The position numbers and the translations under genes were made by a program. Below, piece after piece: positions 1 through 10,414 of a DNA stretch of 64,000 bases (positions are counted from its first letter, which is position 1; each line of letters begins with the position of its first letter). A model generated the notes under the pieces. It saw only the letters and a program-made list of their open reading frames with translations. It was not told the origin of the DNA and did not search any database. Source of the stretch: Turnera subulata (Eukaryota; Streptophyta; Magnoliopsida; Malpighiales; Passifloraceae); assembly GCA_028386065.3 (NCBI GenBank), contig JAKUCV010003332.1:22990-86989 (forward strand). The letters run 5' to 3'.

Positions 1-513
1 ATTAATTAATTAATTCATCCATTAGAAGGACCTGTGCCCTTAAATTTTTATTTGCTTACCCTCTTCTTTGTGTTTTTTCAGGCAGTAAAAACTCAGGGGC
101 TGTACATTCGGTCCTCCAACAAAACATCACTATAACTAAAGCAGAATTTAAGTGAGACAGTTTTATGAAGATAAAGTGACGCTTGTTGCTTAAGTATTGG
201 ACAGGTTATTGAGAACTAAGGTTCTAGTCATATACAGGAAACAGAAGTCTGGTTAGATTATACAAACGTGATGGACAAGTATCAGTATACTCTAAGGTTT
301 TGTGATCAGGCATTATCTCTTGCTAACAAAAGAAAATTAGATTTAGCTTGCACGCCAAATTTATCTGAGTAGTATAAAAGTAGTTTTGAATCTTTGTCTG
401 CCCATCAGTATAAGTGGAAGTTTTGAATTTTTTGAACTTTTCCTCAACACGATACTGTCTGTTCTTTCTTTACGCTTTTTTTTTTTTTTTTTTGTGTGTT
501 GTTGTAAGTAGTA
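1..513 (+). promoter_or_regulatory. Upstream region of F-box gene 1, TATA box at 373-380
   Basis: No gene is seen here. TATAAAAG lies at 373-380, about 135 bp before the start codon. The block at 290-380 (GCTTGCACGCCAAATTTATC and neighbouring sequence) recurs upstream of other F-box copies at 10540-10620 and 24540-24620 (inverted) and at 24755-24806, so it is a duplicated promoter module. A T-rich run at 478-493 lies just before the coding region and may belong to the 5' UTR. Confidence 0.5.
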
Positions 514-1779
514 ATGCATCACATGGAGAAGAAAAGGAAGATGTCTTCTTGTTCTAACGAGTATTTACCAGAAGAGATAGTGTTGGATATATTGTTAGTT
601 CTACCTATGAAGTCTACTGTGCGATTCAGGTGCGTCTCAAGATCTTGGTGCACTCTCCTCTCGGATCGTGATTTTATATACAAGAATCTTGTTGCCTATG
701 GCAAGTTTCCTTCCTCTTCACATGATGATGATCATCATTTGGTGAGACACCGTGATGCTGCTAGCGGGAAAACTGTGTTCTCTGTGTTGTCTCATCAGGG
801 CACCTTGCTTGATACAGTACTGCCAAACCCTATTGATTCTGTTCTAGGGCTTGGTGAAGCGTATGCTAGAAACGACCGATCATATTTTGACATTAACATA
901 GTTGGCGGGTGCTATAATTGTTTAGTTTGTTTGATGACAAGAAACCGAGGAGGAGAAGAAGAAGAAGAAGGTGGTGAGATTTTTGTGTGGAATCCTGCGA
1001 CCTCTGAAACTAAGGTTGTCCCAAAACTGGGCGTCATCGGACCACGTGGGAGAATAGGAGATGGGGATCTTAATAAGGAACTTAGCCGCTTTGGGTTTGG
1101 CTTTGATGAAAAGACAAACGATTACAAGATTGTTATGATCACGAGAGTGTGGTACGGTCCATTCGAACCTGATTTTTACTATACTAGAGATCCAGATTAC
1201 CACCATGAAGTGTGTGTGTACAGCTTAAAGAATGATTGCTGGAGATTCGTACAAACAGACACTCCATTTACGAGACTTTGTGGCTATCTCTGTTTTGCCG
1301 GAACCGAGGACAGAGTCTACTGGGAGGGACGGCAGGAGCCAGATGGGTCTTGGGGGCAAACAATTGTAGGGTTTGAGATGGGGAGTGAAGAGTTCAAAGC
1401 CACTAACGTCCCGAAGGAAATTACGTTCTGCTGCAGCTTTCTGTTGAACAAGTCCCTCTCTGTGGGTGTAGCAAAAGCACAGTCCTATGAGATGTCCATT
1501 GAGATATGGGCAATGGCGGAAGCTGGTGATGGTGGTACTGTTAAAGAATGGTGGATTAAATTGTTCACCTTTGAAGGGTTTCTTGAGCTTCCACGTCCTC
1601 TTGGATTCCGGAGCAATGGGGACATATTTTTCCAAACTCAAACCGGAGGATTGCGCGTACTCAACCCAATCACGGGAGCACATAGGGATTTTATTCCAAT
1701 ACTAGGATTTCCTTATGACCCTATACAGGTTGTTCCTTATATGCCCACTCAGGCTTCACCTCTATTACATGCTCTCTGA
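514..1779 (+). CDS. F-box protein with FBA-type C-terminal domain (copy 1)
   Basis: A single 421-codon exon. The N-terminus holds an F-box at about residues 17-58 (LPEEIVLDILLVLPMKS, then VRFRCVSRSWCTLLSD). The rest matches the F-box-associated interaction domain type (YSLKNDCWRFVQTDTPF, VYWEG, VGFEMGSEEFKA, FRSNGDIFF). Proteins of this family are substrate receptors of SCF ubiquitin ligases: the F-box binds SKP1 and the C-terminal domain binds the target. The target is unknown here. Three in-frame ATGs (residues 1, 4 and 10) are possible starts; 514 is the longest. It is one of two members of the local cluster with a clean full-length frame. An acidic Glu run near residue 148 is encoded by a GAA-rich tract that varies between copies. 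Confidence 0.85.
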   Translation: MHHMEKKRKMSSCSNEYLPEEIVLDILLVLPMKSTVRFRCVSRSWCTLLSDRDFIYKNLVAYGKFPSSSHDDDHHLVRHRDAASGKTVFSVLSHQGTLLDTVLPNPIDSVLGLGEAYARNDRSYFDINIVGGCYNCLVCLMTRNRGGEEEEEGGEIFVWNPATSETKVVPKLGVIGPRGRIGDGDLNKELSRFGFGFDEKTNDYKIVMITRVWYGPFEPDFYYTRDPDYHHEVCVYSLKNDCWRFVQTDTPFTRLCGYLCFAGTEDRVYWEGRQEPDGSWGQTIVGFEMGSEEFKATNVPKEITFCCSFLLNKSLSVGVAKAQSYEMSIEIWAMAEAGDGGTVKEWWIKLFTFEGFLELPRPLGFRSNGDIFFQTQTGGLRVLNPITGAHRDFIPILGFPYDPIQVVPYMPTQASPLLHAL

Positions 1780-2254
1780 TGATGATGATGATGATGATAA
1801 TAATATGATCATTTATTTAGTCTACTACCTGATTATCACCTAGTGCATGCATGGCCTGGCAATTGGTTGATTTTGGAGCAACTAAATGCATCTTCTTTTC
1901 GTTAATCACTACTCAGAATGGGGAGAATATAAACAATTAATGGGACAGTGCTTATTGGTTTGTCGCAATTCCGGCAGACTTACCGCCATTGTTGGTTAGA
2001 AACCCAGCTGACACTTATTCTCCACAAATTGATGATGTAGCTTGTAAAATATGTAAGACTACAGCAGATTTATCCACCTTGTTTTTATACTAATCAATAT
2101 AATTTATTTGACACTGACTGTGTGGAGATGAAATTCCGGAATCAAAAGACAGAACAACCCGGCCAAGACAGAACAGAGAATACATAAACCAACTAAGTAC
2201 TTCTAGGCTTATTCCCCTTCCAAGAGTACAGTTTCTGAACACAAGTTTAGACAG
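1780..2254. repeat. Duplicated 3' flank of the F-box unit
   Basis: No gene is seen. The sequence (GGCCTGGCAATTGGTTGATTTTGGAGCA, split here into shared words, and GGGACAGTGCTTATTGG) recurs downstream of other copies at 28130-28240 and 30600-30960, and inverted at 8460-9090. The part from 2100 on (ACTGACTGTGTGGAGATGAAAT) recurs at 23197-23340 and 31067-31110. Confidence 0.6.
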
Positions 2255-3073
2255 CAGCAAAGCTTTAAGTTTGTCCCTGAACTGGGCGTCATCGGGCCAT
2301 GTGGGAGAAGAGGAGATGAGGATTATTATGGGAGGAAGGAAGTTAGCAGCCTTGGTTTTGGCTTTGACCCTAAAACAAACGATTACAAGAATGTTACGAT
2401 CTCGATCATAAGAGTGTGGTACGGTCCATTCGAACCTGAATTTTACTATGATAGAAATCCAGATTACCACCATGAAGTCTGTGTGTACAGCTTAAAGAAT
2501 GATTGCTGGAGATTCGTACAAACAGACACTCCATTCTCCAGACTTGTCAATAGCAGGTTCTGTTCCGGCGGAACCAAAGAAAAAGTCTAGTGGTACGGAC
2601 AGGCGCCAGCTGGGTCGCCAGGGAATACAACATTTGTAGGGTTTGACATGGGAGTGAAGAGTTCAAGGCCACCAACATCGCGGACGAAATTGGGAAGGTA
2701 GGGCCCTGTTTGTGCCATACTTTTCTGTTGAACAAGTCCCTCTCTGTTGTTGTACAAAGAGGAGAGTTTCGTGTACCAGCGGGAGAGATGTCCTATGAGA
2801 AATGGGTAATGGGCGAGGCTGGTGATGGTAAAGAATGGTGGACCAAATTGTTCACCATTGCCGGGTTTCCTATGCTTCAGTATCCTCTTGGATTCCGGAG
2901 CAACGGGGACATATTTTTCTACACTGACAGGGGAGGATTGCTCGTATTCAACCCAATCACGGGAGCACATATATAGGGATATTCTTCCAATAGTAGGACT
3001 TGCTAGAGGCCTTTCACAGGTTGTTCCTTATATACCCACTCAGGTTTCACCTCTATTAAAGGCTCCCTGTTGA
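2255..3073 (+). pseudogene. F-box/FBA pseudogene (copy 2), N-terminus missing
   Basis: FBA-domain coding sequence begins abruptly near 2262 (VPELGVIGP-like) with no F-box half. It reads through GFGFDPKTNDYK, YSLKNDCWRFVQTDTPF and SRLVNSRF, then hits a TAG at about 2588 where intact copies have VYW. Later parts are in shifted frames (2710-2976, 2822-3073), and a short insertion near the HI(Y)RDI motif shifts the end. The tail YIPTQVSPLLKA matches the C-terminus of the intact copies. This is a 5'-truncated, frameshifted relic lying in the same orientation as copy 1. Confidence 0.85.
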
Positions 3074-3348
3074 TGACGATGATTGGTGATTGGGTGTTCG
3101 GTTGTATTAAATTGATCAGTACGTAGTCATCTTTCGATGGCTCTCCTAATTACTCTGTAATTCTGTTCTCATATTGCTAATTAATAAAGATGTCCCTCAT
3201 TTTTTTTAAAAAATGATTATTTATTTATTCTAGTATATCTTAAGAAATATGGAGGATTTTTTTAGCGCTAATTGAGTGCATGGCCTGTAGTCAGGGAACT
3301 CCGATCCCACATTTCACCTCTACTACAGGCTCCCTGATGGCCTGGTAG
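3074..3348. other. 3' flank of F-box pseudogene copy 2
   Basis: No gene is seen. It holds the duplicated tail (ATTAATAAAGATGTCCCTCAT, shared with 26333-26352 and 28030-28055), which includes an AATAAA polyadenylation-like signal, and a second small copy of the FBA gene end at 3310-3340 (TTCACCTCTACTACAGGCTCC). Confidence 0.45.
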
Positions 3349-4200
3349 TTTTTTTTTGATGCTAATCGAATGTATTAATATAAAGAAGTTTTACAGAAAC
3401 AGAGGCAAAAATAGGACAGCCCAGCTAGAAGCTGGTATGTCAACAACAAGGTTATACAAGAAGCAGGACAGAGGGTAATAGGCAGAGAGAAGCTAGAATG
3501 CTAAAGCTTAATGTGCTTGCCCTTCCATTCTTTAACGAAAAGAGCGTTTGAAATGACCATTGAGGGAGAGTAAGGGAAAGATGGATGAGTGCTTTTGATC
3601 CACCAAGTAGCTCGAGCGAGAGAGAGATCGAAGATATAGTCCCAACGAGGTTCTTTGGCGTTGAAGATCAGGTCGTTTCGCGCTAACCAGATGGACCAAA
3701 GTATAGAAGCACCTATGATCAACCAGCAGGCTCTGTTGTTGTTGCAGCTTACGAGGAAAGGCCAGTGTTGGTACCAGATGATGCAGGAAGGAGGCGTAAC
3801 CCAAGACACGCCCCACCAAGCACAGATTTTCTGCCACAATCGCCAGGAGAACTTGCAATGTAGGAAGAGATGGTCAGGGGATTCTGGTTGAAGAGAGCAT
3901 AGAGGGCAGAGCGCGTCAGATTCTGGAAGGATACCCCTCAGCTGTAAGATGTTTCGGGTGGAGATACCATTCATGAACAGCAGCCACAGAAAATACTCAA
4001 TCTTGGGTGGTAGAACAGAAAGCCATACATTAGGAATGGTGATTGGCGTAGAGGTTACTCTAAGCAAAAGGTTGTATCCCGACTTAGCAGAGAATCCTTT
4101 GGAGGCGTCAGGATTCCAGATAAAGTGGTCAGGTGCTGCAAGAGAAACAATGGGATGGCGCAAAGCTTCAAATGATGAAGCTGAGGAGTCACAGCAATCA
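3349..4200 (-). mobile_element. LINE 3' end, 5'-truncated, with reverse-transcriptase zinc-binding domain
   Basis: The minus-strand frame 4163-3501 encodes the C-terminal region of a plant non-LTR retroelement ORF2. It has FIWNPDASKGFSAKSGYN, then a zf-RVT core (VWLSVLPPKIEYFLWLL, GILPESDALCPLCSLQPES, DHLFLHC), then LWSIWLARNDLIF near the end. The plus strand shows a T run at 3349-3357 that would be the poly(A) side of a minus-strand insertion. Coding similarity extends in the 5' direction to about 4200 and stops, as expected of a 5'-truncated copy. No clean target duplication was found. Confidence 0.8.
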
Positions 4201-4915
4201 AGTACTTTCTTCGTATTGTTAATTAATTATGACCCGACGTTCTTACTTCTCAATAATTTAATTTGTAAATTCTGTGTGGAAATCGCATTATTTTTATTTT
4301 AGACTGGTACAGCCCCTTACTGGTTGTCTCAATTCCAAGCTTACTTACCGCCATTGTTACTTTGTTAGTAGGAGACACTGGTTGTCTCAATTCCAGCGAT
4401 TTGGTATTTAAGTGATGAACAGCATTTCTGAGGGGATATTTTATATCCCACTTTAATTTGAAATATTATTATAGAGGGCAAGTTGTTCTCCAGTGATGAT
4501 GTAGCTACCTTGTAAAATATGTAAGACTACAGAGATTTATCCACTTTTTTTTTTTATACTAATCGTCTAAGTTCACAGGTAATACCCAAGACACACCCCA
4601 CCCCACCAACTGCAAAGCCGAGACCATAGCGCCTGTGCATAGGCACAGTGTAGGAACAAGTAGGGGAATAGTTTCCAGGCAAGAACAAGGACAATAAGCA
4701 TTACAAACATCAGTTATACCTCACCTGAGCAGCGCATCTTTTGTTGCAATACCATTATTTAAGACAAACAAGAAAAAAAAAAAAAACACTCCATATCTTC
4801 GGTGCAACAGCCATCCAAACAAAGGGAAGCGGGGATGATAATCTTAAAAATGTGGTCAGTTCCGGCCTTAACAGTAAATGCTGATGTTTTCAAAGGTGAC
4901 CACTTAAAAATGTGG
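4201..4915. repeat. Duplicated F-box flank plus a very short LINE relic
   Basis: No gene is seen. 4300-4530 is another copy of the shared 3' flank (TTACTTACCGCCATTGTTA, GAGGGGATATTTTATATCCC). Near 4843-4921 the minus strand reads TDHIFKWSPLKTSAFTVKAG, which resembles the segment just before the zf-RVT core of the LINEs in this window. It is framed by two direct copies of TTAAAAATGTGGTCAGTT. An A run lies at 4772-4786. Confidence 0.45.
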
Positions 4916-5749
4916 TCAGTTTGGGATAGCCTGTAGTAGAGGTGAAACCTGAGTGCGCATAAAAGGAACAACCTGTAAATAGTCACTAGCAAGTCCTACT
5001 ATTGGAACAATATCCCTATGTGCCCCCGTGATTGGGTTGAACACCAGCAATCCTTCCGTGTGAGTTTGGAAAAATATGTCCCCATTGCTCCGAAATCCCA
5101 GAGGATATCCAAGCATAGGAAACCCAGCAATGGTGAACAATTTAGTCCACCATTCTTTAACACTACCTTCACCACCACCAGCTTCAGCCATTACCCATAT
5201 CTCAAAGGACATCTCCGGTGGTTCACTAAACTTTCCTCTTTGTACAACCATAGAGAAGGACTTGTTCAACAGAAAACTATGGCACCGACGGGGCCCTTCC
5301 TTCCCAATTTCCTCTGGGATGCTGGTGGCCTTGAACTCTTCACTCCCCATGTCAAACCCTACAATTGCTTCCCCTACAACTGTTTCCCCTTCCCACGACC
5401 CAACTGGCTCCAGTCCGTGCCAGTAGACTTTGTCTTTGGTTCCACCAAAACACAACCTGCTATTCACAAGTCTCGAGAATGGAGTGTCTGTTTGTACGAA
5501 TCTCCAGCAATCATTCTTTAAGCTGTACACACAGACTTCATGGTGGTAATCTGGATCTCTAGTATAGTAAAAATCAGGTTCGAATGGACCGTACCACACT
5601 CTTAGGATCATAACAATCTTGTAATCGTTTGTTTTAGGATCATAGCCAAAACCAAGGCTGCTAAATTCCTTAGTCCGAGAATATTCCTCATCTCCTCTTC
5701 TCCCACGTGGCCCGATGACGCCCAGTTCAGGGACAAGCTTGATTGTTTT

Positions 5750-7305
5750 GAATGGAGCAACTGTACTAGCGGTACCTACACAGTCAAGGCGGGGAGAGCC
5801 TTTTTATACTCTCGGATGAGGGTGTATAGGTCCACTCCTTACGTGTGGTTCGCGCTCTCCCCACTCAAGGTGGAGTGTTGGTTGTGGCTTGTTGTCAACC
5901 GTGGAATTCCGACAAAAGATGTTCTTAGGGAGCGTGGAATTTTGTCCTTGGCCGACTCGGTTTGCAGCCTTTGTCAGTGTAGTCTTGAATCTATAGAGCA
6001 TCTATTATTATTAATCAATATATCTGAAACAAATCCGTGTATGTGAAATAGGTCAAGTGATTTTACATATTTATCCTCTAAAAATTTATATATTACAAAC
6101 CATATTTATTTAGACTTTTTTGGTCAAGACTGACCGTGAATCAACTAATACATTAACTATTCGAGAGAGAAGATGCGGAAATAGGGGGAAGAAGAGATGA
6201 AAAAAAAGGGGTTTTGGTGGTAAAGGCATTACTTTCCTGCAGATTTTTTTAAAAAAATTACAAAGGCAAACTAAGGGGCAAAATATTTATTCGATCCACT
6301 CTTCTCCACTCCTCATTCCTCACTAACAAACCATTTCTTCTTTTTGGATTTTTTTTTTCAAAATCTATCTTCTATCCAATCTCATATTCTTCAATCTATC
6401 TCCTCAAGTTTGCGTTCTGTTCTTGAGAATCAAATAAAATTTGTTACTAAAACCTGATTAGGAAACTCTAACAATATGTACAACTAGATCAAAGATTAAA
6501 AAAAACTAAATGCCTTAAAACATATAAATTAAGCAACAAAAGCAAGGCTGTATAAAAAAAAGAAACTATGAACTACACTATTTACAAACCAAATGCCCCA
6601 AATTTTACAAAGCCATTACATTTATATCCATACGTAATTTTATATATTTAAGTTTGACATGTTAATTAGCTAATAATAAAATTATAATTATAATTTTGAA
6701 ATAACATTAACCTATCGAGATATTTAACGACAATTAAAATTTCTGCAGCAACGAGCGGGCATGCGGCTAGTTATGCCCTATATCTTAGAAGGTTTGGTCT
6801 AAACTTTGCCCTTGGTGGGGCGTGTTGTGGTGTATTCCTGATAAGCTAGCTAGAGAACTTCTTAATTCAATGGGTATACCTGTCACCAGGTGGATGCAGC
6901 CGTAGTTGGTGGTTCATTATTGGACTTGCCTCGTTATGGTCTATATGGCTTCAGCGAAATCTGAGAATCTTTCAAGGTGCTGTTACAGACGTTGATAGGA
7001 TCGTTGACTTGGTGATTGTGCGTGCTACTTCATGGATCAAAGCAATTAAAGAGGATGTTCCTGCTTCTGTTTCTTTGATCATGTCCAATGCCGAATTCCT
7101 AAAAAGCTGGCCAGGTCCTCAACGCAGATTTAACCTTCTTCTACCTTCGACCGAGAGTTGATCCTGTTTTGTTTTGAGTTTACATAAGCACTGCGATTCA
7201 TATTGCCATGTCTAGGCTGTAAAGAGTTTTATTTGTCTTTGAACAGTCTGTATTTTATTACTTCATTAATAAAGCATATCATTACTATATATATAAAAAA
7301 AAAAA
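5750..7305 (+). mobile_element. 5'-truncated LINE inserted in F-box copy 3
   Basis: The plus-strand reading frame FEWSNCTSGTYTVKAGRAF (5751-5810) continues through 5816-6015 (VWFALSPLKVECWLWLV, SLADSVCSLCQCSLESIEHLL). After a 756-bp interruption it resumes at about 6772 (KVWSKLCPWWGVLWCIPDK, then WFIIGLASLWSIWLQRNLRI, RATSWIKAI, stop near 7160). This is the zf-RVT tail of a plant LINE ORF2. A 3' UTR and an A run (7295-7305) follow, directly before the F-box sequence resumes. The flanks AAGCTTGATT (about 5735-5748) and AACCTTAATT (7304-7313) look like a slightly decayed target duplication. Confidence 0.85.
6015..6770 (+). mobile_element. Small non-autonomous Helitron inside the LINE
   Basis: The LINE frame breaks after SIEHLLL and resumes after 6770. 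The interruption begins with TC (6015, preceded by A) and ends in CTAG (6767-6770, followed by T). This is the canonical A|T target with TC...CTRR ends and no target duplication. Just before the 3' end is a GC-rich GCAGCAACGAGCGGGC word at 6745-6760 that matches the 3' hairpin of the larger Helitron at 21366-21383, although its stem is decayed here. The interior is AT-rich and non-coding. Confidence 0.65.
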
Positions 7306-7812
7306 CCTTAATTTCAGAGGTCGTAGGATTCCACACAAAAAACTCTCCTTCTCCTTCTTCTCTTCTTGGCATTTTGATCAAACAAACTAAGCCATTACAA
7401 CAACCGCCAACAGTGTCAACGTCAAAACATTTTCTGTCGTTTGCAGCATAATCTGCATCAAGCCCTAGAACAGAAGGAATAGGGTTTGGCAGGGTATCAA
7501 GCAGGGTCATGTTTTGATGAGACAACAAAGAGAACGCAGTCTTCCCGCTAGCAACATCACAGTGTCTCACCAAAAGATGATGATCATCATGAGAAGAGGA
7601 AGAAAACTTGCCATAGGCAACAAGATTCTTGTACATAAAGTCACGATCCGAGAGGAGAGTGCACCAAGATCTGCTGAATCGCACAATAGACTTCATAGGT
7701 AGACGTAACAATATACCCAACACCATCCCTTCTGGTAAACCCTCCTTAGAACAAGAAGACATCTTCCTTTTCCTCTCGATGTGATGTGACAGTATGGTGC
7801 TAAACAAAACTA

Positions 7813-7820
7813 CTTTTATA
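7813..7820 (-). promoter_or_regulatory. TATA box of F-box copy 3
   Basis: TATAAAAG is read on the minus strand, about 50 bp upstream of the start codon at 7762. It is the same octamer, in the same GTAGTATAAAAGTAG context, as at 373-380 and 24799-24806. Confidence 0.45.
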
Positions 7821-7989
7821 CTACCCTAGCTAGGTTGGCAGAAAAATTTGACAAGGCAATCCTACTTATATATATCTATAGAAATCACAAATCAAAGGAA
7901 TATTAACTGTTTCTTATAATGCAACCATGCCCATCCTCGATCTCCGATTTTGACAAGGCAATTAATTATCCTCCACAGCCAACAAGAAT

Positions 7990-8127
7990 CTAATAGACGA
8001 ACAAAGCTGAAACAGAAAGAGTTTGGCACCGTGTCACCGAGTCGACGACCAACCGTGAGGAAGTGGCTACGGGCGGAGAAAATGAGTGGAACAGACTCGC
8101 GATCCGAGCGAAAGAGGATGACGGCAT
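7990..8127 (-). other. 45-codon ORF resembling a captured first exon with a targeting-like N-terminus
   Basis: The minus strand encodes MPSSSFARIASLFHSFSPPV, then ATSSRLVVDSVTRCQ and a tail. It is Ser/Arg-rich with no acidic residues over its first 27 positions, as in mitochondrial or plastid transit peptides. A second copy at 28976-29076 upstream of F-box copy 8 is frameshifted but retains a splice-donor-like CACG|GTGAGC where this copy reads CACGGTGCCA. The fragment therefore looks like exon 1 of some other gene, carried along when the F-box unit was duplicated. Function is unknown. Confidence 0.4.
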
Positions 8128-8159
8128 CGGAGATGAGAGTTTTTATTTTTTTTTCCTGA

Positions 8160-9223
8160 TATGTTTGGGATTTTGGCTAAAGTGTGTTTTGAGCTCTAAA
8201 GAAGGATCAGAGTCTAATTGGTAAACTATTTTTAGCTGGGGATATACAACAAATTGTGGCAGTTTTTTTCTTTTTTTAGTGGGAGGAGGGGAAGGCAACG
8301 AAACTTACACCACCAATCAAAGGGATGGAGAACTACTCATGGTGGTACATCTAATTAACACTTTGTGGAGAGAATAACAACGTTGTTCATCACCTAAAAA
8401 ATGCCAAATTGTCACTGTGTTTACTACTAACAAGGTAAGTATACAAGGTTAAATTGAGAAAATCAGTAAGGGCCTGTACCAGTCCAAGTGAGACAACCTA
8501 TAAGTGTCCCATTAATTATTTATACTCCTCCCCGACCTGATTAGTGATTAATGAAAGGAAAATGCATTAACTTTGATCTCACTCTATAGCTAGCTAGAGT
8601 ATAGCCCTCTGGTGGTAAAAGGCTTTGCAATCCGAGTTTCCTTATAACTTTGTTGCTGTCCAAACTTGTGTTAAAAAACTATAATCTTGATTTAGCTTAA
8701 AAAAAAGTGGATAAATTTCTGCAGTCTTACATATTTTACAAGCTACATCATCACCATCACTGGAGAATAACTTGTCTTCTACAATAATCTTTCAATTAAA
8801 GTGGGATATATAATATCCCCTCGGAAATGCAAGATGTTCATCACTTAAATGCCAAATCGCCTCTGAGTTTCCAACTAACAATGGCGGTAAGTAAGCAGGA
8901 ATTGAGACAACCAGTAAGGGCCTGTACGTACCAGTCTAATTAAATGAGACAAGCAATAAGCACTGTCCCATTAATAAGCACTATCAACTGCATCTCAAAA
9001 AAAAAATAAGCACTGTCCCATTAATTGTTTGTATTCCTCCCCAACCTGATTAGTGATTAATGAAAAGAAAATGCACTTATTTGCTCCAAAATCAACCAAC
9101 TGCCAGGCCAAGTTCACAGTGCTTGCTAATAATAATACAACAAGCAAATCTCCATATCTCATAAGGTACGGAAAGATAACTAGGTACGTTCTAGAATAAT
9201 AAATAAATAATCACATTATATCA
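8160..9223. repeat. Tandemly repeated F-box 3' flanks
   Basis: No gene is seen. Two direct copies of one flank (AGTAAGGGCCTGTAC, GTCCCATTAAT, CCTGATTAGTGATTAATGAAA) lie at 8466-8570 and 8913-9075. A TGATGAAC/GGGATATAATATCCC-like block lies at 8800-8860. 8185-8220 is the unoccupied counterpart of the transposon insertion site at 28271-28894. Confidence 0.6.
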
Positions 9224-10414
9224 TCATGAGGGAGCCTGTGCTAGAGGTGAAACCTGAGTGGGGATATAAGGAACAACCTGAGCAACACCTAGTATTGGAA
9301 TATCCCTATGCGCTCCCGTGATTGGGTTGAGCACCAGCAATCCTTCGGTGCGAGTTCGGAAAAACATGTCCCCATTGCTCCGGAATCCGAGAGCAGACTG
9401 AAGCATAGGAAACCCTTCTATGGTGAACAATTTAGTCCACCATTCTTTAACACTACCACCATCACCACCTGCAGCTTCAGCCATTACCCATACCTCAAAG
9501 GACATCTCTCGCGCTGGTACACGAAACTCTCCTCTTTGTACAACCACAGAGAAGGACTTGTTCAACAGAAAAGTTTTGCACACACGGGGCTCTTCCTTCC
9601 CAACTATTTCCTCCGGGATGTTGGTGGCTTTGAACTCTTCACTCCCCATGTCAAACCCCACAATTGTTTGCTCCCGAGTCAAAATTGGCCATCCCTCCCA
9701 GTAGACTTTGTCTTCGGTTCCGCCAAAACAGAACCCCACATTAATAAGTTCCCCAAATGGAGTGTGTGTCTGTATGAATCTCCAGGAGTCATTCTTTAAG
9801 CTGTACGCACAGACTTCCTGGTGGCGACATGGACCGTGCCACTCTACGCTTGTGATCATAATAATCTTGTAATCGTTTGTCTTAGGGTCAAAGCCAAAGC
9901 CAAGGCAGCTAACTTCATTCTCCCCAATAATTAAATCCCCATCTACTCTTCTCCCACGTGGACCGATGACGTTCACTTCGGGGACAACCTTAATTTCAGA
10001 GGTTGCAGGATTCCACACAAAAATCTCATCTTTTTCTTCTCGGTAGTCTCTGGTCCTCAAACAAACTAAACCATTAGAACAACCGACTATGTCAACGTAA
10101 AAATCTGATCGTCGGTCGTTATAACTAGCATATGCTTCATCATGCCCTAGAGCAGAATAAATAGGGTTTGGCAGAGTATGAAGCAGGGTGTCTTGATGAG
10201 ACAACACCGAGAACAAAGTTTTCCCGCTAGCATCATCCCAGTGGCTCACCAAATGATGATCACCATCATGAGAAGAAGAAGAAGAAAACTTGTTCTCCTC
10301 CTCGCCACCCTTGACAACAAGACTCTTGTAGATAAAATCACGATTCGAGAGGAGAGTGCACAAAGGTCTGGAGACGCACCTGAATCGCGCAATAGACTTC
10401 GCGATGTGAAGCAT
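9224..10414 (-). CDS. F-box-associated domain protein lacking most of the F-box (copy 4)
   Basis: An open frame of 396 codons on the minus strand. It starts with MLHIAKSIARFRCVSRPLCT, so homology to the family begins in the middle of the F-box. The LPEEMVLDILLRLPMKS half that contacts SKP1 is missing and is replaced, beyond a run of A (plus-strand T run at 10414-10428), by unrelated sequence. The FBA part is complete (HQEVCAYSLKNDSWRFIQT, VYWEGW, VGFDMGSEEFKA, FRSNGDMFF, TQVSPLAQAPS). It is either a pseudogene that lost its 5' end or a product that could bind targets without recruiting the ligase. The local TATA is degraded (CTATGCTACCC region near 10520). Confidence 0.65.
   Translation of the reverse strand: MLHIAKSIARFRCVSRPLCTLLSNRDFIYKSLVVKGGEEENKFSSSSSHDGDHHLVSHWDDASGKTLFSVLSHQDTLLHTLPNPIYSALGHDEAYASYNDRRSDFYVDIVGCSNGLVCLRTRDYREEKDEIFVWNPATSEIKVVPEVNVIGPRGRRVDGDLIIGENEVSCLGFGFDPKTNDYKIIMITSVEWHGPCRHQEVCAYSLKNDSWRFIQTHTPFGELINVGFCFGGTEDKVYWEGWPILTREQTIVGFDMGSEEFKATNIPEEIVGKEEPRVCKTFLLNKSFSVVVQRGEFRVPAREMSFEVWVMAEAAGGDGGSVKEWWTKLFTIEGFPMLQSALGFRSNGDMFFRTRTEGLLVLNPITGAHRDIPILGVAQVVPYIPTQVSPLAQAPS

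Larger units (their letters stand above)
4916..7762 (-). pseudogene. F-box/FBA gene (copy 3) split by a LINE insertion
   Basis: The minus strand carries an F-box half at 7762-7306 (MSSCSKEGLPEGMVLGILLR, then SRSWCTLLSD, ending at NPTTSEIK). The matching FBA half lies at about 5740-4916 (VPELGVIGPRGRRGDE through TQVSPLLQAIPN and stop). Both halves are open. Apart from loss of three residues in the F-box (VRF-SRSW instead of VRFRCVSRSW) the gene looks recently intact. The interruption at 5750-7305 is a LINE tail in the opposite orientation. The promoter-like TATAAAAG of this copy is at 7820-7813. Confidence 0.85.

Noticed and set aside
1225..1683. Antisense frame opposite F-box copy 1, repeated opposite the other copies
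   Set aside because: It is a shadow of the conserved FBA coding sequence and recurs only because the sense strand is conserved.
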